Shown piece after piece: positions 56,747-64,000 of a stretch of 64,000 bases of DNA; positions within the stretch are counted from its first letter, which is position 1; every line of letters begins with the position of its first letter. This DNA is from Ponticoccus litoralis (GTDB lineage Bacteria; Pseudomonadota; Alphaproteobacteria; Rhodobacterales; Rhodobacteraceae), in assembly GCF_039769985.1 (NCBI RefSeq), contig NZ_JBDNCH010000002.1:3782001-3846000 (forward strand). The letters are read 5' to 3'. The notes below the pieces were generated by a model. It saw only the letters and a list, made by a program, of their open reading frames with translations. It had not been told where the DNA came from and did not search any database. The position numbers were made by a program, and so were the translations under genes.

Positions 56747-58405
56747 TCAGACACGTTCCATGGCGTAATCGCCGCGCAGCCCGGTGCCGTAGCGTTGCAG
56801 GGCGCCGTCGGCGCCCACCGCGTTGGGCCGGTTGAAGATCCAGTTCTGCCAGGCGGTCAGGCGGTCGAAGATGCGCGTCTCCATCGTCTCGGGGCCAGCG
56901 AAGCGCAGGTTGGCCTCCATCCCGGTCATGGCGTCGGGGCTGAAGCTGGCGCGCTCTTCCATGAAGATGCGGATCTCGTCCTCCCAGTCGATGTCGTCGA
57001 GGATCATCGTGACCAGCCCCGCCGCATCGGCCTCTTCCGCCTCCAGCGGCTCGCCGATCCCGGCCTTCAGCGCCTCGACCGTCTCGGGTGTGGCAAGGAA
57101 TCGGGTCTGCAGCCGCGACAGCGCGTTGCCCATCGGGTAGGTGCCGAAGTTGTCGGGCGACAGGGTGACGGTGGCGATGGGCCGGTTGTCGCCCTCGAAT
57201 TCACCCTCCATCATGTAGCTGCGGTCGACGGCCCAGAGCAGTTCCGCCAGCACCCCGGCAAAACACGACCCGTGTTCGACCAGCGCCACCAGCGAGCGCG
57301 AGGTCACGTCCACACGCTTCAGCGTGCGCTTCCAGTACTGGCGCACCTCGTTGGCCAGCCAGTGCCCGGCGTTGTCCGCCAGCAGCGCCTCGTGCGCCAG
57401 CAAGGCCTCGGGGTCGCCCTGCGTGCGGATCACCCACAAGCCGCACTCCATCTCGTTCAGGCGCAGGTGCAGGATCGCGTCCTCGAACTCGCGCGCCAGC
57501 TTCAACAGGTAGGCCTGATCGCCCTGCGCCTGAAAGGACTCCATGTCGGCGGGCGCCTCCTCTTCGGGGCCCTTCAGGGTGATGACGGCCCTGCGCGCGG
57601 CGCGGTCCACCGCGACCTCGACAAGGCTGTAGCTGACCGAGCCGTCCTCGGCGATGGTCCGGTCAAGCGGCCCCAGCGTGATGCCCTGTGCGTCGCCCTT
57701 GGCCGAGGCGGCGGCGAATTCCTGTGCGCGCGCGGCAACCGCCTCGTCGAACGTCGAGTTGGGGATCACCTCGTCCACCAGCCGCCAGTCGCGGGCCCGC
57801 TTGCCGCGCACACCCTCTTCGGTCGAGCAGAAGATGTCGGCCAGATCGCGGCGCACCTTGCGCTTGTCGGTGACGCGGGTCAGCCCGCCGGTGCCGGGCA
57901 GAACCGCCAGCAGCGGCACCTCGGGCAAGGCGACGGAGGACTGCGAGTCGTCCGTCAGCATGATATGGTTGCAGGCCAGTGCCAGCTCGTAGCCGCCGCC
58001 CGCGCAGGCCCCCTTGACCGCCGCGATGTATTTCTGCCCCGAGTCCGCCTCGGCGGCCTCGAAAGCGTTGCGCGTCTCGTTGGTGAACTTGCAGAAATTG
58101 ACCTTGTGGCTATGCGCCGCGCCGCCCAGCATGCGGATATTGGCCCCGGCGCAGAAGACCTTCTCCTTGCCGGACATCATCACCACGACCTTCACCTCGG
58201 GGTGTTCGAAGCGCATGCGCTGCACCACGTCGTTCAATTCGATATCGACGCCCAGATCGTAAGAGTTCAGCTTGAGCTGGTACCCCTCGAAGAGGCCGCC
58301 GTTTTCGTCCACATCCATGATCAGGCGGGCCACAGGGCCGTCGTATTCGACCTTCCAGTGGCGGTACTTCGACGGATCGGTCTGAAAATCGATGACCCTG
58401 GCCAT
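56747..58405 (-). CDS. boxC: Benzoyl-CoA-dihydrodiol lyase (2,3-epoxybenzoyl-CoA dihydrolase) BoxC
   Basis: BoxC opens the epoxidised ring with two waters to give 3,4-dehydroadipyl-CoA semialdehyde and formate. The 552-residue protein is a double-length crotonase: SGKEKVFCAGANIRMLGG (CoA/oxyanion hole), KGACAGGGYELALACNHIML, and LPGTGGLTRVTDKRKVRRD, followed by a second, degenerate half. ATG 58405 follows GGAGGAGA; an in-frame ATG at 58420 precedes that site. The frame is intact. Upstream lies an AT-rich promoter with TGCA operators. Confidence 0.96.
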   Translation of the reverse strand: MARVIDFQTDPSKYRHWKVEYDGPVARLIMDVDENGGLFEGYQLKLNSYDLGVDIELNDVVQRMRFEHPEVKVVVMMSGKEKVFCAGANIRMLGGAAHSHKVNFCKFTNETRNAFEAAEADSGQKYIAAVKGACAGGGYELALACNHIMLTDDSQSSVALPEVPLLAVLPGTGGLTRVTDKRKVRRDLADIFCSTEEGVRGKRARDWRLVDEVIPNSTFDEAVAARAQEFAAASAKGDAQGITLGPLDRTIAEDGSVSYSLVEVAVDRAARRAVITLKGPEEEAPADMESFQAQGDQAYLLKLAREFEDAILHLRLNEMECGLWVIRTQGDPEALLAHEALLADNAGHWLANEVRQYWKRTLKRVDVTSRSLVALVEHGSCFAGVLAELLWAVDRSYMMEGEFEGDNRPIATVTLSPDNFGTYPMGNALSRLQTRFLATPETVEALKAGIGEPLEAEEADAAGLVTMILDDIDWEDEIRIFMEERASFSPDAMTGMEANLRFAGPETMETRIFDRLTAWQNWIFNRPNAVGADGALQRYGTGLRGDYAMERV

Positions 58406-58426
58406 GCGCGTCTCCTCCATTTAATA

Positions 58427-58461
58427 TGCACTATAGAGCACCACGCAGCGCCGGTAAACAA
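58427..58461 (-). promoter_or_regulatory. boxC promoter with overlapping TGCA operator
   Basis: On the minus strand TTGTTT (58461-58456), 18 bases, TCTATA (58437-58432) resembles a sigma-70 promoter. TGCA-CTATAG-AGCA (58427-58440) overlaps the -10 region, one base off the TGCA-N6-TGCA form seen elsewhere, which suits repression. A further TGCA half-site is at 58478-58481. Confidence 0.5.
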
Positions 58462-58540
58462 GGATTATGCCTTTTAATGCACTCGAAACATCCGGACAAA
58501 TAAAGCGATTTCATGATCTTAAAAAACACACCTAATTTAA

Positions 58541-58554
58541 TGCATTATATTGCA
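58541..58554. promoter_or_regulatory. TGCA-N6-TGCA operator upstream of boxC
   Basis: TGCATTATATTGCA is a perfect palindromic TGCA-N6-TGCA site, directly next to the DUF309 stop and about 136 bases from the boxC ATG. TGCA repeats of this kind are recalled from BoxR/BzdR-controlled benzoate promoters. Confidence 0.6.
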
Positions 58555-58986
58555 CTACCGCAGATCCTGCCGCAGCGCCTCCAACCGTCGCTCCAGCGAC
58601 TCGAGCGATTGCCCAAGGGGCGCCTCCCCACCCGCGTGGCGCACCTCCGTGACATGGCGACCCGCCAGCGCGGCGATGCGCGCGGCAGCCTGCCGCCGCC
58701 CCATCCGCAGCTTCAGGCGCGCATTGGCAATCTGGATCAGCGCCTGAGCGACCTGCCGCGCGGCGGAATTGGGTGGACAGGCCATCCAGACCGGCTCCAG
58801 CACCTCATGCGCCTCCCAGAACAGCCCCTCATCGAGGTAATACAGCCCGGCCCGCAGGGCGTCGCAATCGGCAAGCGCGCCCTCGGACATGCCGGGGCGG
58901 ACGGTGGCGCGCAGGGCCTCAAAGAGACCTTCGGGGTGACGCGGCGTCTGGCCGGGAATATAGGCCACGGGGCGCGGAAAGCTCAT
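58555..58986 (-). CDS. DUF309 family protein
   Basis: The 143-residue protein contains DALRAGLYYLDEGLFWEAHEVLEPVWMACP, the hallmark DUF309 segment, and ends in an arginine-rich helix (LESLERRLEALRQDLR). The function of DUF309 is unknown; it is predicted to be helical and cytosolic. The ATG overlaps the stop of the alpha/beta hydrolase gene (ATGA at 58983), so the two are coupled. Its place inside a benzoate cluster is not explained. Confidence 0.82.
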   Translation of the reverse strand: MSFPRPVAYIPGQTPRHPEGLFEALRATVRPGMSEGALADCDALRAGLYYLDEGLFWEAHEVLEPVWMACPPNSAARQVAQALIQIANARLKLRMGRRQAAARIAALAGRHVTEVRHAGGEAPLGQSLESLERRLEALRQDLR

Positions 58987-59789
58987 GCGCCGACAAGCTG
59001 GGCAGCCTCGATGCGCTCCAGCCGCGCACAGAAATCGGCGACCCCCTCCAGCACCGCCTCGGGCTGGTCCCGATGCGGTGCATGGCGGCAATCGTCGAGG
59101 ATCAGCGTATCGACGGGCGCATAGGCGCGGCGCGCGATCTCGTCCACCTGCGCAAGCGTGCCATACTGGTCCTGCCGCCCCTGAACCGCCAGCGTCGGAA
59201 TCCGCAGGTAGTCGATGACATCGGCCACGCTCCACGCAGGGAACGCCGGATCGAGCCAGGCCTCGCTCCAGCCGCGAAAGGCGTTGTCCGGGTCGCGGTG
59301 ATACCGGGCCATGCGGTCGCGCAGGCCATCCTCATAGCCCTCGCGCGCCACGGCGATCTCGGCCAGACCCATGCCCTCGGTAAAGAAATGGGGCGCCATC
59401 AGGATCAGCCCGCGCACCCGCATGTCCGACACAGTGCCCCCGTAGATCGCGGCAATGGTCGCGCCGTCGGAATGCCCCATCAACACGCCGCGCCGAAAGC
59501 CCACGGCATCCAGCACCTGCGGCAGCACCCCTGTGGCCTCGCGGGTCATGTAGTCCAGCGGGCGTGGCAGGTCGGCGCGGTCGGACTGGCCGTAGCCCGC
59601 GCGCGAATAGGCCATGACACCGAAACCCGTGGCCTGCGACAGGCGCTGCGGAAAGTCGCGCCAGAGCGCAAGACACCCCAACCCCTCGTGCAGCAGAACG
59701 ATGGTCGGCGCCTCATCCGGGGACGGGCCGAAACAACCATATTCCAGTGACTTGCCAGCCACATTTAACGTGCCACCCTCAACCCACAT
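58983..59789 (-). CDS. Alpha/beta hydrolase
   Basis: The 268-residue hydrolase has the oxyanion region LLHEGLGCLALWRDFP, nucleophile elbow GHSDGA, an acid in VQGRQDQYG and the catalytic His in CRHAPHRDQPEAV. The HEGLG version of the HG motif is seen in aromatic-ester and C-C bond hydrolases. Position between bclA and boxC suggests it releases benzoate from esters, or removes a lactone or CoA side product; neither is shown. GGGAGAG precedes the ATG. It is coupled to the DUF309 gene. Confidence 0.82.
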   Translation of the reverse strand: MWVEGGTLNVAGKSLEYGCFGPSPDEAPTIVLLHEGLGCLALWRDFPQRLSQATGFGVMAYSRAGYGQSDRADLPRPLDYMTREATGVLPQVLDAVGFRRGVLMGHSDGATIAAIYGGTVSDMRVRGLILMAPHFFTEGMGLAEIAVAREGYEDGLRDRMARYHRDPDNAFRGWSEAWLDPAFPAWSVADVIDYLRIPTLAVQGRQDQYGTLAQVDEIARRAYAPVDTLILDDCRHAPHRDQPEAVLEGVADFCARLERIEAAQLVGA

Positions 59790-59952
59790 GCCATACTCTC
59801 CCGTTCACGCCACGCCCGGAGCAATCCCGTCGCCCGCAGAGTGTCGGCGCGGGGCGGATTGCCCTGCGCGGCACTCCCAGCGCCGAAGCACCACTCCTGA
59901 GCCAGTGAATTTATAACCTTTTCAGCCAGATACGGCACAAAGCTAACCCGGA

Positions 59953-61530
59953 TCAGCACCGCCCCTCGCGCAGCTTGAACCGCTGGATCTTGCCCGTCGC
60001 GGTCTTCGGCAGCTCCTCCACCACCTCGACCCAGCGCGGGTACTTCCACATCCCGATCTTCTCTTTCACGAAATCCTTCAGGGCGTCGGGGTCCAGCGAC
60101 TGGCCCTCTTTCAGCACCACGAAGGCCTTGGGCTTGTCCAGATCCTGATCGTCGCGCTGCGGCACCACCGCCGCCTCCAGCACCGCCGGGTGATCCACCA
60201 GCGCCTGCTCGACCTCGAAGGGAGAGACCCAGATGCCCGAAACCTTGAACATGTCGTCGGTGCGCCCGCAGTAGACGAAACGCCCCTCGGCGGTACGCTC
60301 GTATTTGTCGCCGGTGCGCGTCCAGTGCCCCTCGAAGGTCGAGCGCGACTTGTCGCGGCGGTTCCAGTAGCCCTCGGCGGCAGAGGGCCCGCGCACCAGC
60401 AATTCGCCCACCTCGCCCGGCCCGACATCCTCGTCGTGCTCGTCCACAAGGCGCACCTCGTAGCCCGGCACCGGCCTGCCGGAGGTGCCATAGACGATGT
60501 CGCCGGGCGCGTTCGACAGGAAGATGTGCAGCATCTCGGTCGAGCCGACGCCGTCGACGATCTCGGCCCCGATCAGGCGCGACCAGCGTTCGCCGACCTC
60601 GCGCGGCAGGGCCTCGCCCGCCGAGGTGCACAGGCGCAGGCCATGTTCGGGCGTGCCGCCCTGTTCAGCCGCCGCCAGCAGGGCGGCGAAGAGCGTCGGC
60701 ACCCCGCAGAAGATCGTCGGGCGGTGGTCCTTCAGGATGCCGAAGGCCGCGTCCGGCGTGGGCCTGCCGCCGAAGATCACCGTGGTCGCGCCCACCGCCA
60801 TGGGAAAGGACATGGCGTTCCCCAGCCCGTAGGCGAAGAACATCTTGGCCACGGAATAGACGGTATCCTCTTCGCGGATGCCCAGCACCTGCGCGCCAAA
60901 GGTGTCCGAGGTCGCCTTCAGGGAGGAATGCACGTGGCGCACCCCCTTGGGCTGCCCGGTCGAACCGGAGGAATACAGCCAGAAGGCCAGCTCGTCCTCG
61001 TGGCAGGTCACCGCCTCCTGCACCGGGGCGCCCTCGGTGAAGGCACGGAAGCTTTTCGTGCCACCGGGCGCCGCGCCGATCACGACAACCGCCCGCAGCG
61101 CGGTGTTGTCGCGGATCGCCGGTTCGACCACCTCCCAAAGCTCTTCCGAGACGACCAGCACCGTCGCGCGGCTGTCGGCGATGATCTGCTCGTAGACCGC
61201 CGAGGACAGCAGCGTGTTGATCGGCACCGGGATCGCGCCCGCCTTCATCGCGCCCCAGAAGACCACCGGGAACTCGATCTGGTCGCGGATGACCATGGCG
61301 ATGCGCTCTTCGCGACGCACGGCGCTGCGGATCAGCGCCCCGGCAAACCGGCCGGAGTCCGTGGCAAGCTGGCCGTAGGTCAGGATGCGTTTCGCGCCGT
61401 CCGCCTCGACGAAGGCGGGCTTGTCGGCGCGTCCTTCGGCGATGTGGCGGTCGACGAAGTAGAGCGCGGCATTGGCGTTTGCGGCCGCGCCCTCGGCGGC
61501 GGTGATCTGGCTGGCGGCGTCAGCGTTCAT
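59953..61530 (-). CDS. bclA: Benzoate-CoA ligase
   Basis: BclA activates benzoate with ATP and CoA, the entry step of the pathway. The 525-residue ANL-family enzyme has the P-loop YSSGSTGQPKG, the A4-A5 motif DGVGSTEMLHIFLSN, the hinge GRTDDMFKVSGIWVSP and the catalytic lysine in PKTATGKIQRFKL. The GSTEMLHIFLSN segment is diagnostic for benzoate-CoA ligases among acyl-CoA synthetases. ATG 61530 (MNADAASQI) follows AGGGAGG; longer openings to 61680 cross the operator region. The frame is intact. Confidence 0.94.
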   Translation of the reverse strand: MNADAASQITAAEGAAANANAALYFVDRHIAEGRADKPAFVEADGAKRILTYGQLATDSGRFAGALIRSAVRREERIAMVIRDQIEFPVVFWGAMKAGAIPVPINTLLSSAVYEQIIADSRATVLVVSEELWEVVEPAIRDNTALRAVVVIGAAPGGTKSFRAFTEGAPVQEAVTCHEDELAFWLYSSGSTGQPKGVRHVHSSLKATSDTFGAQVLGIREEDTVYSVAKMFFAYGLGNAMSFPMAVGATTVIFGGRPTPDAAFGILKDHRPTIFCGVPTLFAALLAAAEQGGTPEHGLRLCTSAGEALPREVGERWSRLIGAEIVDGVGSTEMLHIFLSNAPGDIVYGTSGRPVPGYEVRLVDEHDEDVGPGEVGELLVRGPSAAEGYWNRRDKSRSTFEGHWTRTGDKYERTAEGRFVYCGRTDDMFKVSGIWVSPFEVEQALVDHPAVLEAAVVPQRDDQDLDKPKAFVVLKEGQSLDPDALKDFVKEKIGMWKYPRWVEVVEELPKTATGKIQRFKLREGRC

Positions 61531-61656
61531 CCGGATGGGCCTCCCTTCCCGTCCATCCCCGAAAGCGCGGATCGGTCCAACCGGCTCCTCTTCCGGCTGG
61601 ACCCCGGCGCAGCCCGGGCTCTGGCTGATCGACCCGTAGCACCGGACAGAGGATTG

Positions 61657-61722
61657 TGCAAGATACTGCACCAGTTGCACGCAAGATTTTGCAACACCAC
61701 TTCATCAGTGCAGTTTAGTGCA
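61657..61722. promoter_or_regulatory. Operator cluster upstream of bclA with two TGCA-N6-TGCA sites
   Basis: TGCA-AGATAC-TGCA (61657-61670) and TGCA-GTTTAG-TGCA (61709-61722) are exact TGCA-N6-TGCA sites, with two more TGCA copies at 61676 and 61690. The group fills the gap between the paaZ stop and the bclA start and marks a separate bclA promoter under the same regulator as boxC. Confidence 0.6.
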
Positions 61723-63748
61723 TCAAATAGCCACCATGGTCAGCAGCTCGTATTCCGCCACCTGCGCGTCGTCCTGGTTGGTCATGCGCACATGCCAGCG
61801 CACCTCGCCATAATCGGCGGTGCGCGGCGTCTTGTGCAGGACGGTCAGCGCCACCTTGATGCTGTCGCCGGGGCTGACAGGCTTCATGAAGCGCAGCCCG
61901 TCCAGCCCGGTATTGGCCAGAACCGGCCCCTCGTTCGGCTCCACGAACAGCCCGGCGGCGAAGGACAGCAGCAGGTAGCCATGCGCCACACGCCCCGGGA
62001 AGAAGGGGTTCCGCTGCGCCGCGGCCTCGTCCATGTGGGCATAGAAGGTGTCGCCGGTGAAGCGGGCGAAGTGCTCGATATCCTCCAGCGTGACCGCGCG
62101 GGCGACGCTGTGCAGCACGTCGCCGGGGGCAAGGTCGCCGAAGCGGCGGGTGAAGGGATGCGTCTGCGTCTCGCGCTGCGGCGCGCCGGGGATGTAGCGC
62201 CCGGTCACGGCGGCCAGATGCGCCGGGCTGCCCTGCACGGCAGTACGCTGCATGAAGTGCTTCACGCCCCGGATGCCGCCCAGTTCCTCGCCGCCACCCG
62301 CCCGGCCCGGCCCGCCGTGGACCATATGCGGCATGGGCGCGCCGTGGCCGGTGGCCTCTGCCATGGCGTCGCGGTCGGTGAAATAGAGCCTGCCGTGGAA
62401 GGCCCCCGCCGCCAGCACCGCCTCGCGCGCGACCTGCGGGTCATGGGTGACGACAGAGGCGACGAGGCTGCCCTGCCCCCGGTTCGCCAGTGCCAGCGCG
62501 TGCGCGAGGTCGCGATAGGGCATGACGGTGGAGACGGGACCAAAGGCCTCTGTCTCATGCACCGCCGTCGCGCTGTCGGGGTCGGCGCAGTGGAACAGCA
62601 TGGGGGCCATGAAGGCGCCTTTGGCCGCGTCCACCCCCTGCGGGGCGAAGCCCTCCGGCCCGCCATGGACCAGCTCTGCCTCGGCACCGATGCGCGCGGC
62701 TTTCTCCAGCACGTCGGCGCGCTGGTCCAGTGACACCAGCGCCCCCATGCGCACACCATCAAGGCGCGGATCGCCGACCACCGTCTTGCCCAGCCGCGCC
62801 GAGAGCGCCGCGATCAGCGCATCGACGCGGCCCTCGGGGGCCATGATGCGGCGGATGGCGGTGCATTTCTGTCCCGCCTTCGCGGTCATCTCGCGGCAGA
62901 CCTCCTTGATGAAGGCCTCGAATTCCGGGCTGTCCGGCCCCGCGTCCGGCCCGAGGATCGAGGCGTTCAGGCTGTCCTGCTCGGCGGTGAAGGGCACCCC
63001 GTTGCGCACCAGCGCGGGCGTCTGCTTCAGCATCAGGGCGGTCTCGGCGGAGCCGGTGAAGGTGACGCAATCCTGACAATCGAGCTGGTCCAGCGTGTCG
63101 CCCAGCCCGCCCGTTACCAGTTGCAGCGCGCCCTCGGGCAGGATGCCGCTGTCGAGCATCATGCGCACGCAAAGCTCGGTCACCGGGCAGGTGACCGTCG
63201 CGGGCTTGACCACCGAGGGCACCCCCGCCAGCAGCGCGGGCGCCAGCTTTTCCAGCATCCCCCAGACCGGGAAGTTGAAGGCGTTGATATGCACCGCCAC
63301 GCCCCGTCTGGATGTATAGACGTGCTGGCCCGAGGAAGGCGCCGCTGCGGCCCAGCTGCTCGACCGGGCCATCCAGCAGGATCACGTCGTCGGGCATCTC
63401 GCGCCGCCCCTTCGCGGCATAGACGAAGACCGTGCCGATGCCTCCGTCGACGTCGATCCTGTGGTCGGCGAGCGTGCCGCCGGTGCGGTACGAAATCTCG
63501 TAAAGCGCGTCGCGCCGTTCGTGCAGGTGGCCCGCCAGCGCCTTGAGCATCTTCGCGCGCTGGTGGAAGGTCATGGCCCGCAGGGCCGCGCCGCCCCGCT
63601 CCCGCGCGTAGTCCAGCATGGCGCCGACGTCGATCGCGCCATCCCCGGCCTCGGCATAGACCGCGCCGGTCACGGCGTCGGCGATGGGCCGGGCGCCTCC
63701 GCCTGCCGGGATCCACGCCCCGGCGACGTGGCTGGCAATCTTCTGCAT
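61723..63748 (-). CDS. paaZ: PaaZ-type aldehyde dehydrogenase/enoyl-CoA hydratase (one frameshift)
   Basis: The N-terminal ALDH domain (to about residue 520) keeps the catalytic Glu (PFTAEQDSLN) and Cys (AGQKCTAIRRI), and the C-terminal MaoC domain keeps Asp and His in FTGDTFYAHMDEAAA. PaaZ hydrolyses oxepin-CoA and oxidises the semialdehyde in phenylacetate breakdown. Here the ALDH half probably oxidises 3,4-dehydroadipyl-CoA semialdehyde, the job of BoxD elsewhere. An extra base at 63327-63328 shifts the frame after GAFLG; corrected length is 674 residues, close to E. coli PaaZ. ATG 63748 follows GGAGGGAGGGG. Confidence 0.9.
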
Positions 63749-63782
63749 GGCGTCCCCTCCCTCTGGTCCGGGTTTATTATTG

Positions 63783-63796
63783 ACCGACCGGTTGGT
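63783..63796. promoter_or_regulatory. Palindromic operator between paaZ and tetR-type gene
   Basis: ACCGACCGGTTGGT is a near-perfect 14-base palindrome (one mismatched pair) in the divergent promoter region. Sites of this ACCnACCGGTnGGT form are typical of TetR regulators, so the adjacent TetR protein probably binds here and controls both genes. Confidence 0.5.
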
Positions 63797-63835
63797 TTTG
63801 CGCAAGGATTGCGGCGAGCAGCAGAAGGAAGAGCC

Positions 63836-64000
63836 GTGGCGCGCACCATCGCCAAGGACCACGACGACAAGCGTGAAGCGATCCTGAAAGGCGCCGCCCG
63901 CCTCTTTGCGGACGAGGGGTACGGGCGTGCCTCGATGGCGCAGGTGGCACAGGCCTGCGGCATCTCCAAGGCCAATATCTACCACTACTACAACAGCAAG
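63836..64000 (+). CDS. TetR family transcriptional regulator, N-terminus only (partial)
   Basis: A GTG start at 63836 has AAGGAAGAG upstream and opens a frame running off the right edge: (M)ARTIAKDHDDKREAILKGA, then ARLFADEGYGRASMAQVAQA and CGISKANIYHYYNSK. This is the complete TetR helix-turn-helix of about 55 residues; the ligand domain is outside the window. Divergence from paaZ suggests a PaaR-like regulator sensing an aromatic-CoA intermediate, which is an inference. Confidence 0.85.
   Translation, partial: MARTIAKDHDDKREAILKGAARLFADEGYGRASMAQVAQACGISKANIYHYYNSK

Overview
The window is a high-GC (roughly two-thirds G+C by eye) alphaproteobacterial chromosome segment, most likely from Rhodobacterales (Roseobacter/Rhodobacteraceae). 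Supporting evidence: cckA and chpT of the CtrA phosphorelay with perfect TTAA-N7-TTAA CtrA boxes, an alphaproteobacterial SOS box (GTTC-N7-GTTC), the gene order rplU-rpmA-GNAT-GNAT-obg-proB-proA, usg beside gyrA, olsBA, and class II DAHP synthase. No rRNA, CRISPR array, insertion sequence or prophage was seen; there is one tRNA (Ser-CGA).

Layout. 0-5 kb: SOS-boxed radical SAM/UdgX-type DNA repair pair, cckA, and an RsmB-like rRNA methyltransferase. 5.6-12.4 kb: SH3 lipoprotein, guaB, DUF1275 membrane protein, class II DAHP synthase, GlxA-type regulator, PQQ-type sugar dehydrogenase. 12.5-18.5 kb: branched-chain amino-acid ABC transporter (binding protein, livG, livF, a periplasmic unknown, livH, livM), with a repeat-rich spacer between livG and livF. 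19-33 kb: mostly housekeeping genes (hemB, YSC84 lipoprotein, class A penicillin-binding protein, usg, gyrA, DoxX, M32 carboxypeptidase, ctaA, trmJ, thiE-like). 33-42.6 kb: ornithine-lipid genes olsBA, DUF3553, chpT, then the rplU-to-proA cluster and DUF2059. 42.9-51 kb: tRNA-Ser, an unassigned 0.7-kb stretch, and a signalling group (CheB-CheR-PAS fusion, single receiver, hybrid kinase, GGDEF-EAL protein). 51-64 kb: a minus-strand benzoate catabolic cluster (paaZ, bclA, alpha/beta hydrolase, DUF309, boxC, boxB, a 55-residue Cys-rich ORF, boxA, thioesterase, fadJ-like) and, divergently, the start of a TetR regulator.

How the genes work together. BclA should activate benzoate to benzoyl-CoA. 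BoxAB epoxidise the ring, BoxC opens it, a PaaZ-type protein oxidises the semialdehyde, and the fused hydratase/dehydrogenase carries out beta-oxidation. Perfect TGCA-N6-TGCA sites lie before bclA and before boxC, resembling BoxR/BzdR operators; no such regulator is in the window. CckA and ChpT would feed CtrA, and two perfect CtrA boxes lie before cckA itself and before the GGDEF-EAL gene, which suggests feedback on the relay and a link to cyclic-di-GMP.

Quality warning. Seventeen genes, including guaB, proB and the DAHP synthase, carry 21 apparent small indels. Correcting each restores a family-length protein. I read these as sequence errors rather than real pseudogenes and give full-length coordinates spanning the shifts.
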